A DNA stretch of 64,000 nucleotides from Gynuella sp050296195. Lineage in GTDB: Bacteria > Pseudomonadota > Gammaproteobacteria > Pseudomonadales > Natronospirillaceae. Below, one piece after another: positions 27,310 to 36,209 of the stretch. Numbering within the stretch: the stretch's first letter is position 1; each line of letters opens with the position of its first letter. A program made the position numbers and the translations under genes. The DNA lies in NCBI RefSeq assembly GCF_050296195.1, contig NZ_JBNKRB010000012.1; one strand, 5' to 3'. The notes beneath the pieces were generated by a model. It was not told where the DNA came from. It did not search any database and saw only the letters and a program-made list of their open reading frames with translations.

Positions 27310-29256
27310 TCAGAGGTTCCGATGATTATCAATCAGCTCATCCACCACCGATGGATCTGCCAATGTGGATGTATCGCCCAACTCACCATACTCATTTGCC
27401 GCAATTTTTCTGAGAATGCGACGCATGATTTTACCTGAGCGTGTTTTTGGTAATCCCTGAGTCCATTGAATCAAATCAGGTGACGCAATCGGGCCAATTT
27501 CCTTTCTCACCCAGGCAATCACTTCCTTGGTCAGATCCTCATCCGGATACACTCCTTCCATCGGGGTAACATATACATAAATCCCCTGCCCTTTGACATC
27601 ATGGGGATACCCAACTACGGCAGCTTCAGCCACAGCAGGATGTGAAACCAGGGCACTCTCGATTTCCGCCGTTCCCAGGCGATGGCCGGATACGTTCAGC
27701 ACGTCATCGACACGACCGGTAATCCAGTAGTAACCATCTTCGTCTCTGCGGGCACCATCACCGGTAAAATACAGACCTTCATAAGTACTGAAGTAAGTCT
27801 GAATGAAACGCTCATGATCACCATAAACTGTGCGCATCTGACCAGGCCATGAATCCGTAATCACCAGATTACCTTCGGTCGCTCCCTCTAAAAACTGGCC
27901 GGTTGAATCTACCAACGCCGGTTGTATCCCAAAAAATGGACGGGTAGCTGATCCTGGTTTGAGATCCGTTGCGCCTGGCAATGGTGTAATCAATGCACCA
28001 CCGGTTTCAGTCTGCCACCAGGTATCCACAATCGGTGATCGGGATTCACCAAATGTCTCGTAATACCACTTCCACGCCTCTGGATTGATCGGCTCTCCGA
28101 CTGTACCCAGCAACCGCAAAGACTGACGACTGCTTGATCCTGTGGCCACATCACTATTAGCCATCAGGGTACGGATGGCCGTCGGAGCGATATAGAGAAT
28201 ATTCACCTGATGTTTGTCGACAATCTGACCCACCCGTCCGGTATCAGGGTAAGTTGGGATGCCTTCAAACATTAATGTTGTGGCACCGTTCGCCAGCGGT
28301 CCGTAGACAATATAAGTGTGCCCGGTTACCCAACCGACATCAGCTGCACACCAGTACACCTCACCAGGACGATAATCAAACACATACTGGTGAGTCAGTG
28401 ATGCATAAACAAGATAACCGCCAGTTGTATGCAGAACGCCTTTAGGCTTGCCGGTAGAACCAGACGTATAAAGAATGAATAGTGGATCCTCTGCATTCAT
28501 CGGTTCAGGTTCGCACTCCGCCGGCTGGCTATTGACGGCATCGTGGTACCAAGTGTCACGACCGGACATCATCTCAACTTTTCCGTCGGTCCGTTTCACC
28601 ACAAGTACATTTTCGACACATTCAATGGACGGGTGTTCCAGTGCTTTGTCCACATTTCCTTTCAGCGGAATGGTTTTGGAGCCCCGCATTCCCTCATCTG
28701 CGGTAATCACCAGTTTAGACTCGCAGTCGATAATACGCCCTGCCAGTGCTTCTGGAGAAAAACCACCGAACACAACAGAATGGACAGCACCAATCCGGGC
28801 ACACGCAAGCATGGCATACGCCGCCTCCGGTATCATGGGCATATACAGAGTGACCCGATCACCCTTACTCAGCCCCATAGACTTCATTGTGTTAGCCAGT
28901 CTGCATACATGCTCATGCAGTTGCCGATAAGTGATTTTTTTATCGACGGATGGATCATCGCCTTCCCAAATAAGAGCGACTTCATCTCCACGTGTTTCCA
29001 GATGACGGTCTATGCAGTTATAGGCAACATTAGTAACACCATCGCCATACCAGCGAATGTGCAGATTATTCTTGTCGTAACTGACGTCTTTGACTTCGGT
29101 ATAAGGTTTGTACCAGTCAATACGCTGGCCCATCTCCCGCCAGAATCCCTCGTTATCCTCCACCGATTGCTGATACATCTTCAGATAAGTGTCGTTGTCC
29201 GCGTATGTATTGGCTTTTGCTGCAGCCGAGACGGGATAAATAGCTGATTCAGACAT
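27310..29256 (-). CDS. acs: Acetyl-CoA synthetase
   Basis: AMP-forming enzyme that turns acetate, ATP and CoA into acetyl-CoA, scavenging low acetate. The length of 648 aa is normal. Motifs: YTSGSTGKPKGVLHTTGGYL (P-loop-like), DTWWQTETGG, TGDGARRDEDGYYWITGR and the C-terminal KTRSGKIMRRILRKI, whose second lysine is the residue acetylated by Pat/AcuA-type enzymes in relatives. A GAGAGG ribosome site precedes the ATG. The CrbS/CrbR genes downstream predict its control. No actP permease is adjacent. Confidence 0.96.
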   Translation of the reverse strand: MSESAIYPVSAAAKANTYADNDTYLKMYQQSVEDNEGFWREMGQRIDWYKPYTEVKDVSYDKNNLHIRWYGDGVTNVAYNCIDRHLETRGDEVALIWEGDDPSVDKKITYRQLHEHVCRLANTMKSMGLSKGDRVTLYMPMIPEAAYAMLACARIGAVHSVVFGGFSPEALAGRIIDCESKLVITADEGMRGSKTIPLKGNVDKALEHPSIECVENVLVVKRTDGKVEMMSGRDTWYHDAVNSQPAECEPEPMNAEDPLFILYTSGSTGKPKGVLHTTGGYLVYASLTHQYVFDYRPGEVYWCAADVGWVTGHTYIVYGPLANGATTLMFEGIPTYPDTGRVGQIVDKHQVNILYIAPTAIRTLMANSDVATGSSSRQSLRLLGTVGEPINPEAWKWYYETFGESRSPIVDTWWQTETGGALITPLPGATDLKPGSATRPFFGIQPALVDSTGQFLEGATEGNLVITDSWPGQMRTVYGDHERFIQTYFSTYEGLYFTGDGARRDEDGYYWITGRVDDVLNVSGHRLGTAEIESALVSHPAVAEAAVVGYPHDVKGQGIYVYVTPMEGVYPDEDLTKEVIAWVRKEIGPIASPDLIQWTQGLPKTRSGKIMRRILRKIAANEYGELGDTSTLADPSVVDELIDNHRNL

Positions 29257-29531
29257 GTTCTACCTCTCTAGATTATTGTTGTAATGCGTCCTGACAAACT
29301 AACTTAATTGTTACATGTTCTATGTTGTTATTGTGATGTCTTGCAGATTATCAATTGTCGACAGGATTACTGAATTAGACCTTGGTCGGGCGAAGTTTCG
29401 CTTGATATGCAGAAAGCCAGTTATTCACCTGTGAGAAATACAGCGATATGCCTGCCAATTCTGTGATCACTAACACCAAAACCTGGCGACCAAGACAGCG
29501 AAACATCTGATAATCGAGAGAATGAAGAGAC
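29257..29531. other. Upstream region of acs
   Basis: About 275 bp with no supported gene. It is AT-rich near the acs start and must contain the acs promoter and, by analogy, the CrbR target site, though no specific box could be recognised. An open frame at 29375-29596 runs into the sigX terminator and is not believed. Confidence 0.5.
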
Positions 29532-29581
29532 CAAAAACCAGACAGAGTGATGACTCCGCTAGGAATCATCTGTCTGTCTGG
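29532..29581 (-). terminator. Strong terminator overlapping the 3' end of the sigX-like gene
   Basis: A 20-bp imperfect inverted repeat (left arm 29538-29557, right arm 29562-29581, 17 of 20 pairs, loop GCTA) is followed on the minus strand by TTTTTGG. The right arm encodes the last residues of the sigma factor (RQTDDS), so the terminator stem is built from coding sequence. Confidence 0.8.
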
Positions 29582-30098
29582 CTTTGATTTTCTCAAGCGA
29601 GCGATAAAACTTCATCTTACAGGCACTGAGCTTCAACCCTGCAATTTCGGCAATATCCTTCAACTCCATTTCAGCTACAAACCGCAAGGACAGAATCTGC
29701 CGCTCCTGATAGTTAAGCCCCTCGATCAATCGGCCAAACTCATCATCTTTGTGATCAAACTGATGTTCGTAGCTGTCAGGCGCTTCACGTGCCCACAAGT
29801 CCTTGAAACGGGCTTCACGCTTGATTTTGTCGTGCCGGGTATTACAGCGATTGATAGTAATCGCTGTTAACCAGGTCTTAAAGGCAGACTCTTTTTTAAA
29901 CCCAGGCAAGGATTTGTACACCCTTACCAGCACCTCCTGCAGAACATCATGACTTTCATCTGCATCCTTCAGTGAGGCATAGATCAGCCGGTATAAATAC
30001 GGTTGATAGCGTTGCATCAGTATCTGATAGGAACGACTGTTATAGGGCAGTTCCTGCTGAGCCCGGTCTACCAACACTTCATCAGATAGATCAGTCAC
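29559..30098 (-). CDS. sigX: SigX-type ECF RNA polymerase sigma factor
   Basis: A 179-aa ECF sigma-70 factor with region 2 (YQILMQRYQPYLYRLIYASLKDADESHDVLQEVLVRVYKSLPGF...FKTWLTAITINRC) and region 4 (GLNYQERQILSLRFVAEMELKDIAEIAGLKLSACKMKFYRSLEKIK). Its start overlaps the CmpX-like gene by 8 nt. The order small protein-MscS-type channel-sigma matches cfrX-cmpX-sigX of Pseudomonas, where SigX controls envelope and fatty-acid genes under osmotic stress. Unlike Pseudomonas, no oprF gene follows and no anti-sigma gene is evident. Confidence 0.83.
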   Translation of the reverse strand: MTDLSDEVLVDRAQQELPYNSRSYQILMQRYQPYLYRLIYASLKDADESHDVLQEVLVRVYKSLPGFKKESAFKTWLTAITINRCNTRHDKIKREARFKDLWAREAPDSYEHQFDHKDDEFGRLIEGLNYQERQILSLRFVAEMELKDIAEIAGLKLSACKMKFYRSLEKIKARQTDDS

Positions 30099-30942
30099 TA
30101 TTAGGCGATGCTACTTTAATCAGTTTATAAGTTGACTGAATCAATTGCTCATTCGGGATGCAAAGCAAAGACTCATCATCAAGGCGAATAAAGGTTTTCA
30201 ACGTACTAACCTCTTCAACCACTCCACGCTGTCCGTCGATTTCTATTTCATCACCGACATTCAATAACTCCCGGACATAAACACCAGAAACAATTGCCTT
30301 GGAAAGGTGTTTGGTAGCCAGTCCCAGAGACAGCGAAGCTGCCAGTGCAAACGCTGACAAGGTAATAATAATTACAGCATTGAGCAGCGCAGTTTCAATA
30401 TCCAGCTCCCCAATAGCCAGAGAGACTACGATAATAATGATACCAGCATAGGCCAGTTTGCCCAGATTGCGGCTGTATTCCAAGCCAACCCCATGAGCTG
30501 CAGTTTCCACCAGTCCTTGTATGAACTGGGCAATAAACAGCCCCACGGCAATAATAACCAATGCTGCCAGTACTTTAGGGAAATACAGGAGCATTTCGTT
30601 AAGCGCAGAACTCACTTTATCCAGCCCTAAGACCTCGACCGATAATACGATGAACAGCAGAATAATCACCCAAAAGAAGACCAGACCGACCAACTCGGGT
30701 AATTTTCGTCTGATACGGGCACGGCGCAGGGCTCTAGTCACTCCAATAGTATCTGCAAGGCGGCTGACCCCGAGTTTATCCACTACACTGGTAATGACTT
30801 TAAGAGCCAGTCGGGCCAGAAAATAACCGACCACCATCAACAGAATTGCCCCGGCTATATTGGGCATAAACGAGACTATCTTCTGCCATGCTCCGGAAAT
30901 GGTCCCCAACATGGGTCCGGTGGAATTGAGTGCTTCATTCAT
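30091..30942 (-). CDS. cmpX: CmpX-like mechanosensitive channel family protein
   Basis: A 283-aa inner-membrane protein with four to five TM helices (IAGAILLMVVGYFLARLAL, LVGLVFFWVIILLFIVLSV, FPKVLAALVIIAVGLFIAQFI, LAYAGIIIIVVSLAIG, ALLNAVIIITLSAFALAASLSLGLA) and a C-terminal MscS-like beta domain (LNVGDEIEIDGQRGVVEEVSTLKTFIRLDDESLLCIPNEQLI). It is of the TM-helix/MscS type found in CmpX. It overlaps its neighbours on both sides (8 nt each), so expression is tightly coupled to the sigma factor. A role in sensing membrane tension for SigX signalling is known for Pseudomonas and inferred here. Confidence 0.85.
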   Translation of the reverse strand: MNEALNSTGPMLGTISGAWQKIVSFMPNIAGAILLMVVGYFLARLALKVITSVVDKLGVSRLADTIGVTRALRRARIRRKLPELVGLVFFWVIILLFIVLSVEVLGLDKVSSALNEMLLYFPKVLAALVIIAVGLFIAQFIQGLVETAAHGVGLEYSRNLGKLAYAGIIIIVVSLAIGELDIETALLNAVIIITLSAFALAASLSLGLATKHLSKAIVSGVYVRELLNVGDEIEIDGQRGVVEEVSTLKTFIRLDDESLLCIPNEQLIQSTYKLIKVASPNSD

Positions 30943-31171
30943 GGTGATTCTTCTCCCGTAACTTACTTCCCACTGATGCCGGATTTATAGCTGTCAACAT
31001 AACAGCAACCGCTCCCCGACCAAGCATGGTAACAATATCCAGTACACCACGCTGACGGTTAGCACTATGCGATGCACTGACGATCTGATCAGCTACATCG
31101 AGCCGTTCAATACTATGCTGAAACAGACCCTTGATCTCCTGTTCCAGCTTATCTTCCCCCAAATGATTCAA
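30935..31171 (-). CDS. Small protein in the cfrX position
   Basis: A 78-aa protein: a charged amphipathic N-terminal helix (LEQEIKGLFQHSIERLDVADQIVSASHSAN) and a hydrophobic segment (VLDIVTMLGRGAVAVMLTAINPASVG), ending with a basic tail. By position it corresponds to cfrX, the small gene before cmpX in Pseudomonas. I cannot claim sequence homology. It overlaps the channel gene by 8 nt and starts 10 bp after mgtE. Confidence 0.65.
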   Translation of the reverse strand: MNHLGEDKLEQEIKGLFQHSIERLDVADQIVSASHSANRQRGVLDIVTMLGRGAVAVMLTAINPASVGSKLREKNHHE

Positions 31172-31181
31172 ATCATACCTC

Positions 31182-32525
31182 TCAAATCAATAACAACGTC
31201 GCCGTACCTAAAAAAGCAAAAAAACCAACTACATCTGTGACTGTCGTTAAAACCACCGACCCAGCCAGAGCCGGATCAATTTTCATCCGGTCCAGAATGA
31301 CCGGCACCAGAATCCCGGCACAGGCTGCCGCCAGTACGTTGATCCAGATCGCAATTGCAATCACAAAAGATAATCCCGGATTACCGAACCACCATGACAC
31401 CACAACGCCGATAATCAATGCCCATATCAGACCATTGATCAATCCAATACGAACTTCTTTATGGGCCAGCAGAGTCAGGTTGGCATTATTGATCTGACCG
31501 GTAGCCAATCCCCGAATAGTCAGGGTCAGGGTCTGGCTCCCGGCAATTCCCCCCATACTTGCCACAACGGGCATCAGAACGGCTAACGCAACAATTTTCG
31601 ACAACGCCAGCTCAAACAAGCCGATAACCCAGGAAGCTGCCAGCGCGGTAATCAGATTAATTCCCAACCAGACGGTCCGTCTGGCGACAGAAACTTTAAC
31701 CGGCGCGAACAAGTCTTCGTCATTCATCCCCCCCTGGGCCAGCAGTTGGTTTTCATAAAAATCCACTGCCAGTTCCAGCGCTTCACGAATAGTGATCCGT
31801 CCCAGCAGTTCATGTTGCTCATTGACCACCGGCATCATCGCAAACCCGGAACTTTTCATATCCAACGCGGCTTCACCATAATCCTGGTCAGCCAGCAGCA
31901 TATGTTTCTCATCGAGATCAGATAATTCTGATAATGCCTGCCTTGCGGGTGCTGACTGTAATATTTCCAGATCAACACTGCCTTTGAAAATGCCTTTGTC
32001 ATCTACAAGCAGTAGCCGGTCAGTGTACTCAGGCACCTGTTGCTGTTTTAGCGCTGTTCGGGCCATAGCTGCGGTCGCTTCGGGTGTAACCGTCAATACC
32101 GCTCTGGAAACATAACGACCAATTTTCCGGTCGGTATAGGACAGCGCTTTCTGAACCAGTTCCTGTTCGTCAGAGTCCAGACGTTTTATGGCACGCAACA
32201 ACACATGGCTGGGCATCATACCCAGGACTTCAACCAAGTGTTCTGACGAAGTCGATTCAGCCAGATTGTACAGCTCAGTCGCACTGAGCTGCTCAATCAG
32301 TCGCCGCCGTACGTCATCATTTGTGACGACCAGCACATCTCCGCGCAACTCCAGAGGGATTTCCTGGAACAACCCAAGACGATGGTCTGGATACATCCCT
32401 TCGATAAAAAAAGCCCAGTCATTGGGACTGAACTCCGGCGTCTCCAGCGGAAGAGCCGGTACACTTTCAGCAAACTGATCCAACAGCCAGCCGAGCAAAG
32501 ATTCTCTTAAATCCGGATTAACCAT
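31182..32525 (-). CDS. mgtE: MgtE-type magnesium transporter
   Basis: A 447-aa magnesium channel/transporter. An N-terminal MgtE_N helical domain (LGLFQEIPLELRGDVLVVTND..LSATELYNLAESTSSEHLVEVLGMMP) is followed by paired CBS domains (DRLLLVDDKGIFKGSVDLEIL; MMPVVNEQHELLGRITIREAL) and a C-terminal five-helix membrane domain with PVVASMGGIAGSQTLTLTIRGLA. CBS domains close the pore when Mg is high. It is the promoter-proximal gene of the operon that continues into the small protein, CmpX-like and SigX-like genes, which suggests that Mg uptake and envelope-stress control are linked. Confidence 0.93.
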   Translation of the reverse strand: MVNPDLRESLLGWLLDQFAESVPALPLETPEFSPNDWAFFIEGMYPDHRLGLFQEIPLELRGDVLVVTNDDVRRRLIEQLSATELYNLAESTSSEHLVEVLGMMPSHVLLRAIKRLDSDEQELVQKALSYTDRKIGRYVSRAVLTVTPEATAAMARTALKQQQVPEYTDRLLLVDDKGIFKGSVDLEILQSAPARQALSELSDLDEKHMLLADQDYGEAALDMKSSGFAMMPVVNEQHELLGRITIREALELAVDFYENQLLAQGGMNDEDLFAPVKVSVARRTVWLGINLITALAASWVIGLFELALSKIVALAVLMPVVASMGGIAGSQTLTLTIRGLATGQINNANLTLLAHKEVRIGLINGLIWALIIGVVVSWWFGNPGLSFVIAIAIWINVLAAACAGILVPVILDRMKIDPALAGSVVLTTVTDVVGFFAFLGTATLLLI

Positions 32526-32828
32526 AAACAGGTTCCTTAATTCTTTATGGTTGACTGATGTCGGTCATGACCACAATTGGAACGCAACTTAATACCTCGA
32601 AGCTCGTATCATCCACCTAATTACAGGAAATACGATTGAGTTGGACCATAGCACACCTGCTCAGGCCACATTCCGACAATGGCTGATTTATCATTCGTCC
32701 ATCATGTCTGCTGATATTCATTTTTTTTTAACGACACATTCAGATTGTTTCTCTTTTTTTGTACCTGAGTTATTTAAGAGAATGTACCTCAACAAATCAG
32801 TGTCACAACGTTTTTTTTGGAGAGTAAA
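32526..32828. other. 303-bp divergent region between mgtE and azoR
   Basis: No gene supported; an open frame from 32641 overlaps the azoR start in another frame. The region contains several T-runs (around 32721-32730 and 32755-32762) and must hold both divergent promoters. Confidence 0.45.
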
Positions 32829-33434
32829 ATGGCAACTTTATTACAAATTAATTCTGGCGTTTTTTCAGATAACTCCCAGTCGAGCAAACTGGCCAATCAA
32901 ATTGTATCAACATGGTCTGCCAAGAACCCTGAAGGTACAGTGGTTAAACATGACCTGACGTCTTTTGACGTTCCCCATCTCGACAGCGCAACCGTTGGAG
33001 CTTTTTTTACTCCAGCAGACCAGCGCAGTGACGAGCAGAAACAAGCCGTAGCCCTGTCTGATCAGCTGATCGCAGAAGTAAAGGCAGCTGACATCATCGT
33101 TGTCGGAGTACCGATGTACAACTTGTCAATTCCTTCTCCATTAAAAGCTTGGATAGATCATATCTGCCGCGCAGGTGAAACTTTCAAATACAACGAACAG
33201 GGCCAACCTATCGGCCTGGTAGAAGACAAAAAAGTCATCATTGCAGCTGCGCGAGGCGGTCTTTATGAAGGATCTGCTTACGACACCCAGACTGAGTGGC
33301 TGAAGCACATTTTTGGTCTGATCGGTCTCACCAGCCTTGAATTCGTCTACGCTGAAGGCTTGGCAATGGGTGAAGAAAAAGCCAAAGAAAGTTTCTCAAG
33401 CGCTGAGAAACGTATTGAATCACTGGCAATCTAA
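32829..33434 (+). CDS. azoR: FMN-dependent NADH:quinone/azo reductase
   Basis: AzoR/AcpD-type flavodoxin-fold enzyme of 201 aa that reduces quinones and azo dyes by two electrons. The preferred start is the ATG at 32829 (MATLLQINSG), 8 nt after GGAG. FMN-binding motifs: NSQSSKLANQIV, PMYNLSIPSPLKAWIDHICRAGETF and ARGGLYEGSAYDTQTEWLKHIFGLIGL. It is the first gene of a redox operon with the glutathionyl-hydroquinone reductase (17 bp) and a DsbA-like protein (7 bp). Confidence 0.92.
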   Translation: MATLLQINSGVFSDNSQSSKLANQIVSTWSAKNPEGTVVKHDLTSFDVPHLDSATVGAFFTPADQRSDEQKQAVALSDQLIAEVKAADIIVVGVPMYNLSIPSPLKAWIDHICRAGETFKYNEQGQPIGLVEDKKVIIAAARGGLYEGSAYDTQTEWLKHIFGLIGLTSLEFVYAEGLAMGEEKAKESFSSAEKRIESLAI

Positions 33435-33451
33435 TTTAATCGGAGTGACTT

Positions 33452-34444
33452 ATGGGCCTGTTAGTAAAAGGAGAATGGAAAGACCAGTGGTATGACACAG
33501 ATGCCAACGATGGCGAATTCATCCGCTCCAAGGCCCAGTTCCGCAACTGGGTTACCAAAGATGGTAGCCCAGGCCCCAACGGCCGGGGAGGCTTCAAAGC
33601 CGAATCCGGACGTTATCATCTTTATGTATCGCTTGCCTGTCCCTGGGCACACAGAACTCTGATATTCAGAAAGCTGAAACAACTCGACGATCATATTTCA
33701 ATATCTGTAGTGCACCCGGACATGCTTGAGCACGGCTGGAGTTTTGACGGTAATCCGAGCGCGGCTTATGGTGTTGAAATCAAAGACCATCTGTTTAACA
33801 GCCAGCACTATTACGAAATTTATACCCGCGCTGACAACCGCTATTCCGGTCGGGTAACTGTTCCGGTTTTATGGGATAAACAGAACAATACCATTGTCAG
33901 CAACGAATCGTCTGAAATTATCCGCATGTTCAATTCTGCATTTAACAAGGTGACCGATAATCAGCAGGATTTTTATCCGCCGCACTTGCGCGATTTGATA
34001 GATCGTTTTAACGAACGCATCTACGATACCGTCAACAATGGTGTCTACCAATGCGGCTTTGCGACGACTCAAAGAGCCTATGAAGAGGCATACAACAAGC
34101 TGTTTGATTCACTGGATTGGTTAGAAGCACATTTCACCACATCCCGTTATCTTTGCGGCAACGACCTGACCGAAGCCGACTGGCGGCTGTTCACCACGCT
34201 GCTACGCTTTGACCCGGTATACTACGGTCACTTCAAGTGCAATAAACAACGGATCAGTGACTATCCCAACCTTTCCGCCTACATGCGGGAACTGTTTCAA
34301 TTACCTGGTATCAGTGACACATTCAATCTGGAACACTGTAAAAGACACTACTATTACAGTCATAAAACCATAAATCCGACTCAAGTGGTTCCCGTCGGGC
34401 CAAAAATTGATTATTTTGCCCCCTTTGATCGACAACAATTGTAA
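33452..34444 (+). CDS. yqjG: Glutathionyl-hydroquinone reductase (Xi-class GST, YqjG)
   Basis: A 330-aa enzyme that reduces glutathionyl-hydroquinones. The catalytic Cys63 is in LACPWAHRTLIFRKLK, and the family signatures RVTVPVLWDKQNNTIVSNESSEIIRMFN and YQCGFATTQRAYEEAYNKLFDSLDWLE are present. The C-terminal part has the all-alpha GST domain (LCGNDLTEADWRLFTTLLRFDPVYYGHFKCN). Its place after azoR suggests a common role in handling quinone stress. Confidence 0.94.
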   Translation: MGLLVKGEWKDQWYDTDANDGEFIRSKAQFRNWVTKDGSPGPNGRGGFKAESGRYHLYVSLACPWAHRTLIFRKLKQLDDHISISVVHPDMLEHGWSFDGNPSAAYGVEIKDHLFNSQHYYEIYTRADNRYSGRVTVPVLWDKQNNTIVSNESSEIIRMFNSAFNKVTDNQQDFYPPHLRDLIDRFNERIYDTVNNGVYQCGFATTQRAYEEAYNKLFDSLDWLEAHFTTSRYLCGNDLTEADWRLFTTLLRFDPVYYGHFKCNKQRISDYPNLSAYMRELFQLPGISDTFNLEHCKRHYYYSHKTINPTQVVPVGPKIDYFAPFDRQQL

Positions 34445-34451
34445 GCCTGAC

Positions 34452-35075
34452 ATGCCTGACTCAAAACTTATTTATATCATGGACCCAATGTGCAGTTGGT
34501 GTTTTGCATTTGCAGAGCCACTGAGACAATTACAAAAACAGACCGGATTGGATACAGAGTGGATCATGGGAGGGCTGGCAGAGGACAGTGATGAACCCAT
34601 GAGCGCGGAAATGCAGTCTACGATTGCAGGATATTGGCGCAAAATCTCTGAAGTCACTGGGGTAACCTTTAATCTCGACTTCTGGACCCAAAATACACCG
34701 AGGCGATCTACTTACCCATCCTGCCGGGCAGTGATTGCAGCGGAAAAAATGTCCAAAGGAATGAGCCAGCCAATGGCGGAAGCTGTTCAACAGGCCTATT
34801 TTCAAGGTGCTGAAAATCCTTCAGACATTGATACACTGATTCAGTGCGCGAAAAGTATTGGGCTTAACCCTGACCTGTTTTTGAAAACAATAACAGCAGA
34901 AGAAGTTGAGACAACATTGCAGCAGCACTTGCATCTGGTGCAACAATGGGGCATTCAAGGGTTCCCGGCGTTACTCCTGACCAGACAACAAAAAGCCGTA
35001 CCACTGGCAATGGGATATTGCTCAACGGACGAACTGCTCACCCATTACCAGAAAGCGCTAACACTATTGCAATAG
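34452..35075 (+). CDS. DsbA/FrnE-like thioredoxin-fold protein
   Basis: A 207-aa cytoplasmic protein of the DsbA family with the CXXC motif CSWC at residues 14-17 (MDPMCSWCFAFAEPL). A helical insertion is followed by the cis-Pro loop GIQGFPALLL. There is no signal peptide, in agreement with the FrnE-type branch (thiol oxidoreductase or isomerase). I take the ATG at 34452; a longer form from 34407 overlaps the upstream gene. It starts 7 nt after the hydroquinone reductase and its end overlaps the convergent SPOR gene by 12 bp. Confidence 0.85.
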   Translation: MPDSKLIYIMDPMCSWCFAFAEPLRQLQKQTGLDTEWIMGGLAEDSDEPMSAEMQSTIAGYWRKISEVTGVTFNLDFWTQNTPRRSTYPSCRAVIAAEKMSKGMSQPMAEAVQQAYFQGAENPSDIDTLIQCAKSIGLNPDLFLKTITAEEVETTLQQHLHLVQQWGIQGFPALLLTRQQKAVPLAMGYCSTDELLTHYQKALTLLQ

Positions 35076-36209
35076 GCTTTTTCTGACAAATGCTCTTAAC
35101 TGATAACCATCCTGCTTGAGGCTTTTAGCCAGTAAAACCGTCTGTTCTTTACTGGTGAAAGGCCCAAGAAAAAGCTTTTCAGCTCCATCAGAATCACTAA
35201 TAAACCAGTCAGCACCGGAAATTTTCCGTCCGATTTTAGCCATAACCTTGGCAACTCTGGCATTTTGCAATTCTATATAGTAGTAAGGCCCGGCTGCCGG
35301 AAACACAGAGTGAATAGGAGGCTTATACTCTGAACTCTCCAGTCTCCCGGATTTACGAAAAAAAGCCATTTTGGAGAGAGAGTTTTTCAAACCCGCAATA
35401 CTGCTACGATCAGACAACGGACCGAGGAAAATGCGGTGTCCAGACTCATACGATGTTGCTGTCAACGGCACACCAAGAGCCAGAAGTCGTTTGTTCGTAA
35501 AATAACTGATCGTTGCTTTATCAGAATCTGTCACACCGAGATGAATAAAATAATGGCTACCTGATTTTAAAGCGGTAAATGGCTTAATATTACTGGCCTG
35601 AGCCGTATGGGTTTTGGGCTTTTTGGGCTTCTCTGCTTTCGGTTTTGACGCCCGTGACTTGACTGCAGTAGACCCACCCCAACCTTGTTGAATGCCCAGC
35701 GCCACTTGTAAACGCTGATCTTCTTCAAAACCAGTCAGACTTTCCGCCCGCAGCTGAAACAACCATGTAGGAGACACAGAAAAATCAGCAGACAGGCCAT
35801 AACGGATACCTAGGGTCCCCAAATCCACTAACGTCAGATCCGTCCCATCCAGTACCACATCTGCCAGTGAATTTTGAATCCCTAGAGAAGGACCAACAGC
35901 GACTCGTCCAAACTTCAAAAATGGCCAATCTACACCAATATCTGAATACAACAACGCATGCTCAACATCGATACCATTATAATCGTATTGCAGACTGGGC
36001 AGATACTGAACAGTCGCATCCAACCTCGGCCCAACACCCGACTTACTCCCAAACACCAGGCCCAACCCGACTCCAGGAGCACCATTTGAAATATCGGAAT
36101 AAGTGACCTGACCTTTCACACCAACACCCACACCTCCAACAGATGCAGCCTCAAGTGCTACAGAAGCAACAGAAAACAATAATACCAGGACGCAGGATTT
36201 GGTTTTCAC
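35064..36209 (-). CDS. Outer-membrane barrel protein (MipA/OmpV-like) with C-terminal SPOR-type repeats
   Basis: The GTG at 36209, with AAAGGA upstream, gives a proper signal peptide (MKTKSCVLVLLFSVASVALEA); the longer frame does not. The first ~200 residues are Gly-rich beta strands (VGVGVKGQVTYSDI, GLGLVFGSKSGVGPRLDATVQYLPSLQYDY, VAVGPSLGIQNSLADVV) as in MipA/OmpV barrels. A Lys/Pro linker (KPKAEKPKKPK) leads to two SPOR-like repeats (HYFIHLGVTDSDKATISYF..., PYYYIELQNARVAKVMAKI...LGPFTSKEQTVLLAKSL). SPOR domains bind denuded peptidoglycan, so the protein could tether the outer membrane to the wall. This combination is uncommon. Confidence 0.7.
   Translation of the reverse strand: MKTKSCVLVLLFSVASVALEAASVGGVGVGVKGQVTYSDISNGAPGVGLGLVFGSKSGVGPRLDATVQYLPSLQYDYNGIDVEHALLYSDIGVDWPFLKFGRVAVGPSLGIQNSLADVVLDGTDLTLVDLGTLGIRYGLSADFSVSPTWLFQLRAESLTGFEEDQRLQVALGIQQGWGGSTAVKSRASKPKAEKPKKPKTHTAQASNIKPFTALKSGSHYFIHLGVTDSDKATISYFTNKRLLALGVPLTATSYESGHRIFLGPLSDRSSIAGLKNSLSKMAFFRKSGRLESSEYKPPIHSVFPAAGPYYYIELQNARVAKVMAKIGRKISGADWFISDSDGAEKLFLGPFTSKEQTVLLAKSLKQDGYQLRAFVRKSLLQ

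Noticed and set aside
29375..29596. Open frame downstream of sigX that could be an anti-sigma gene
   Set aside because: It starts inside the sigX 3' end and is built across the terminator hairpin; no ribosome site and no family resemblance.
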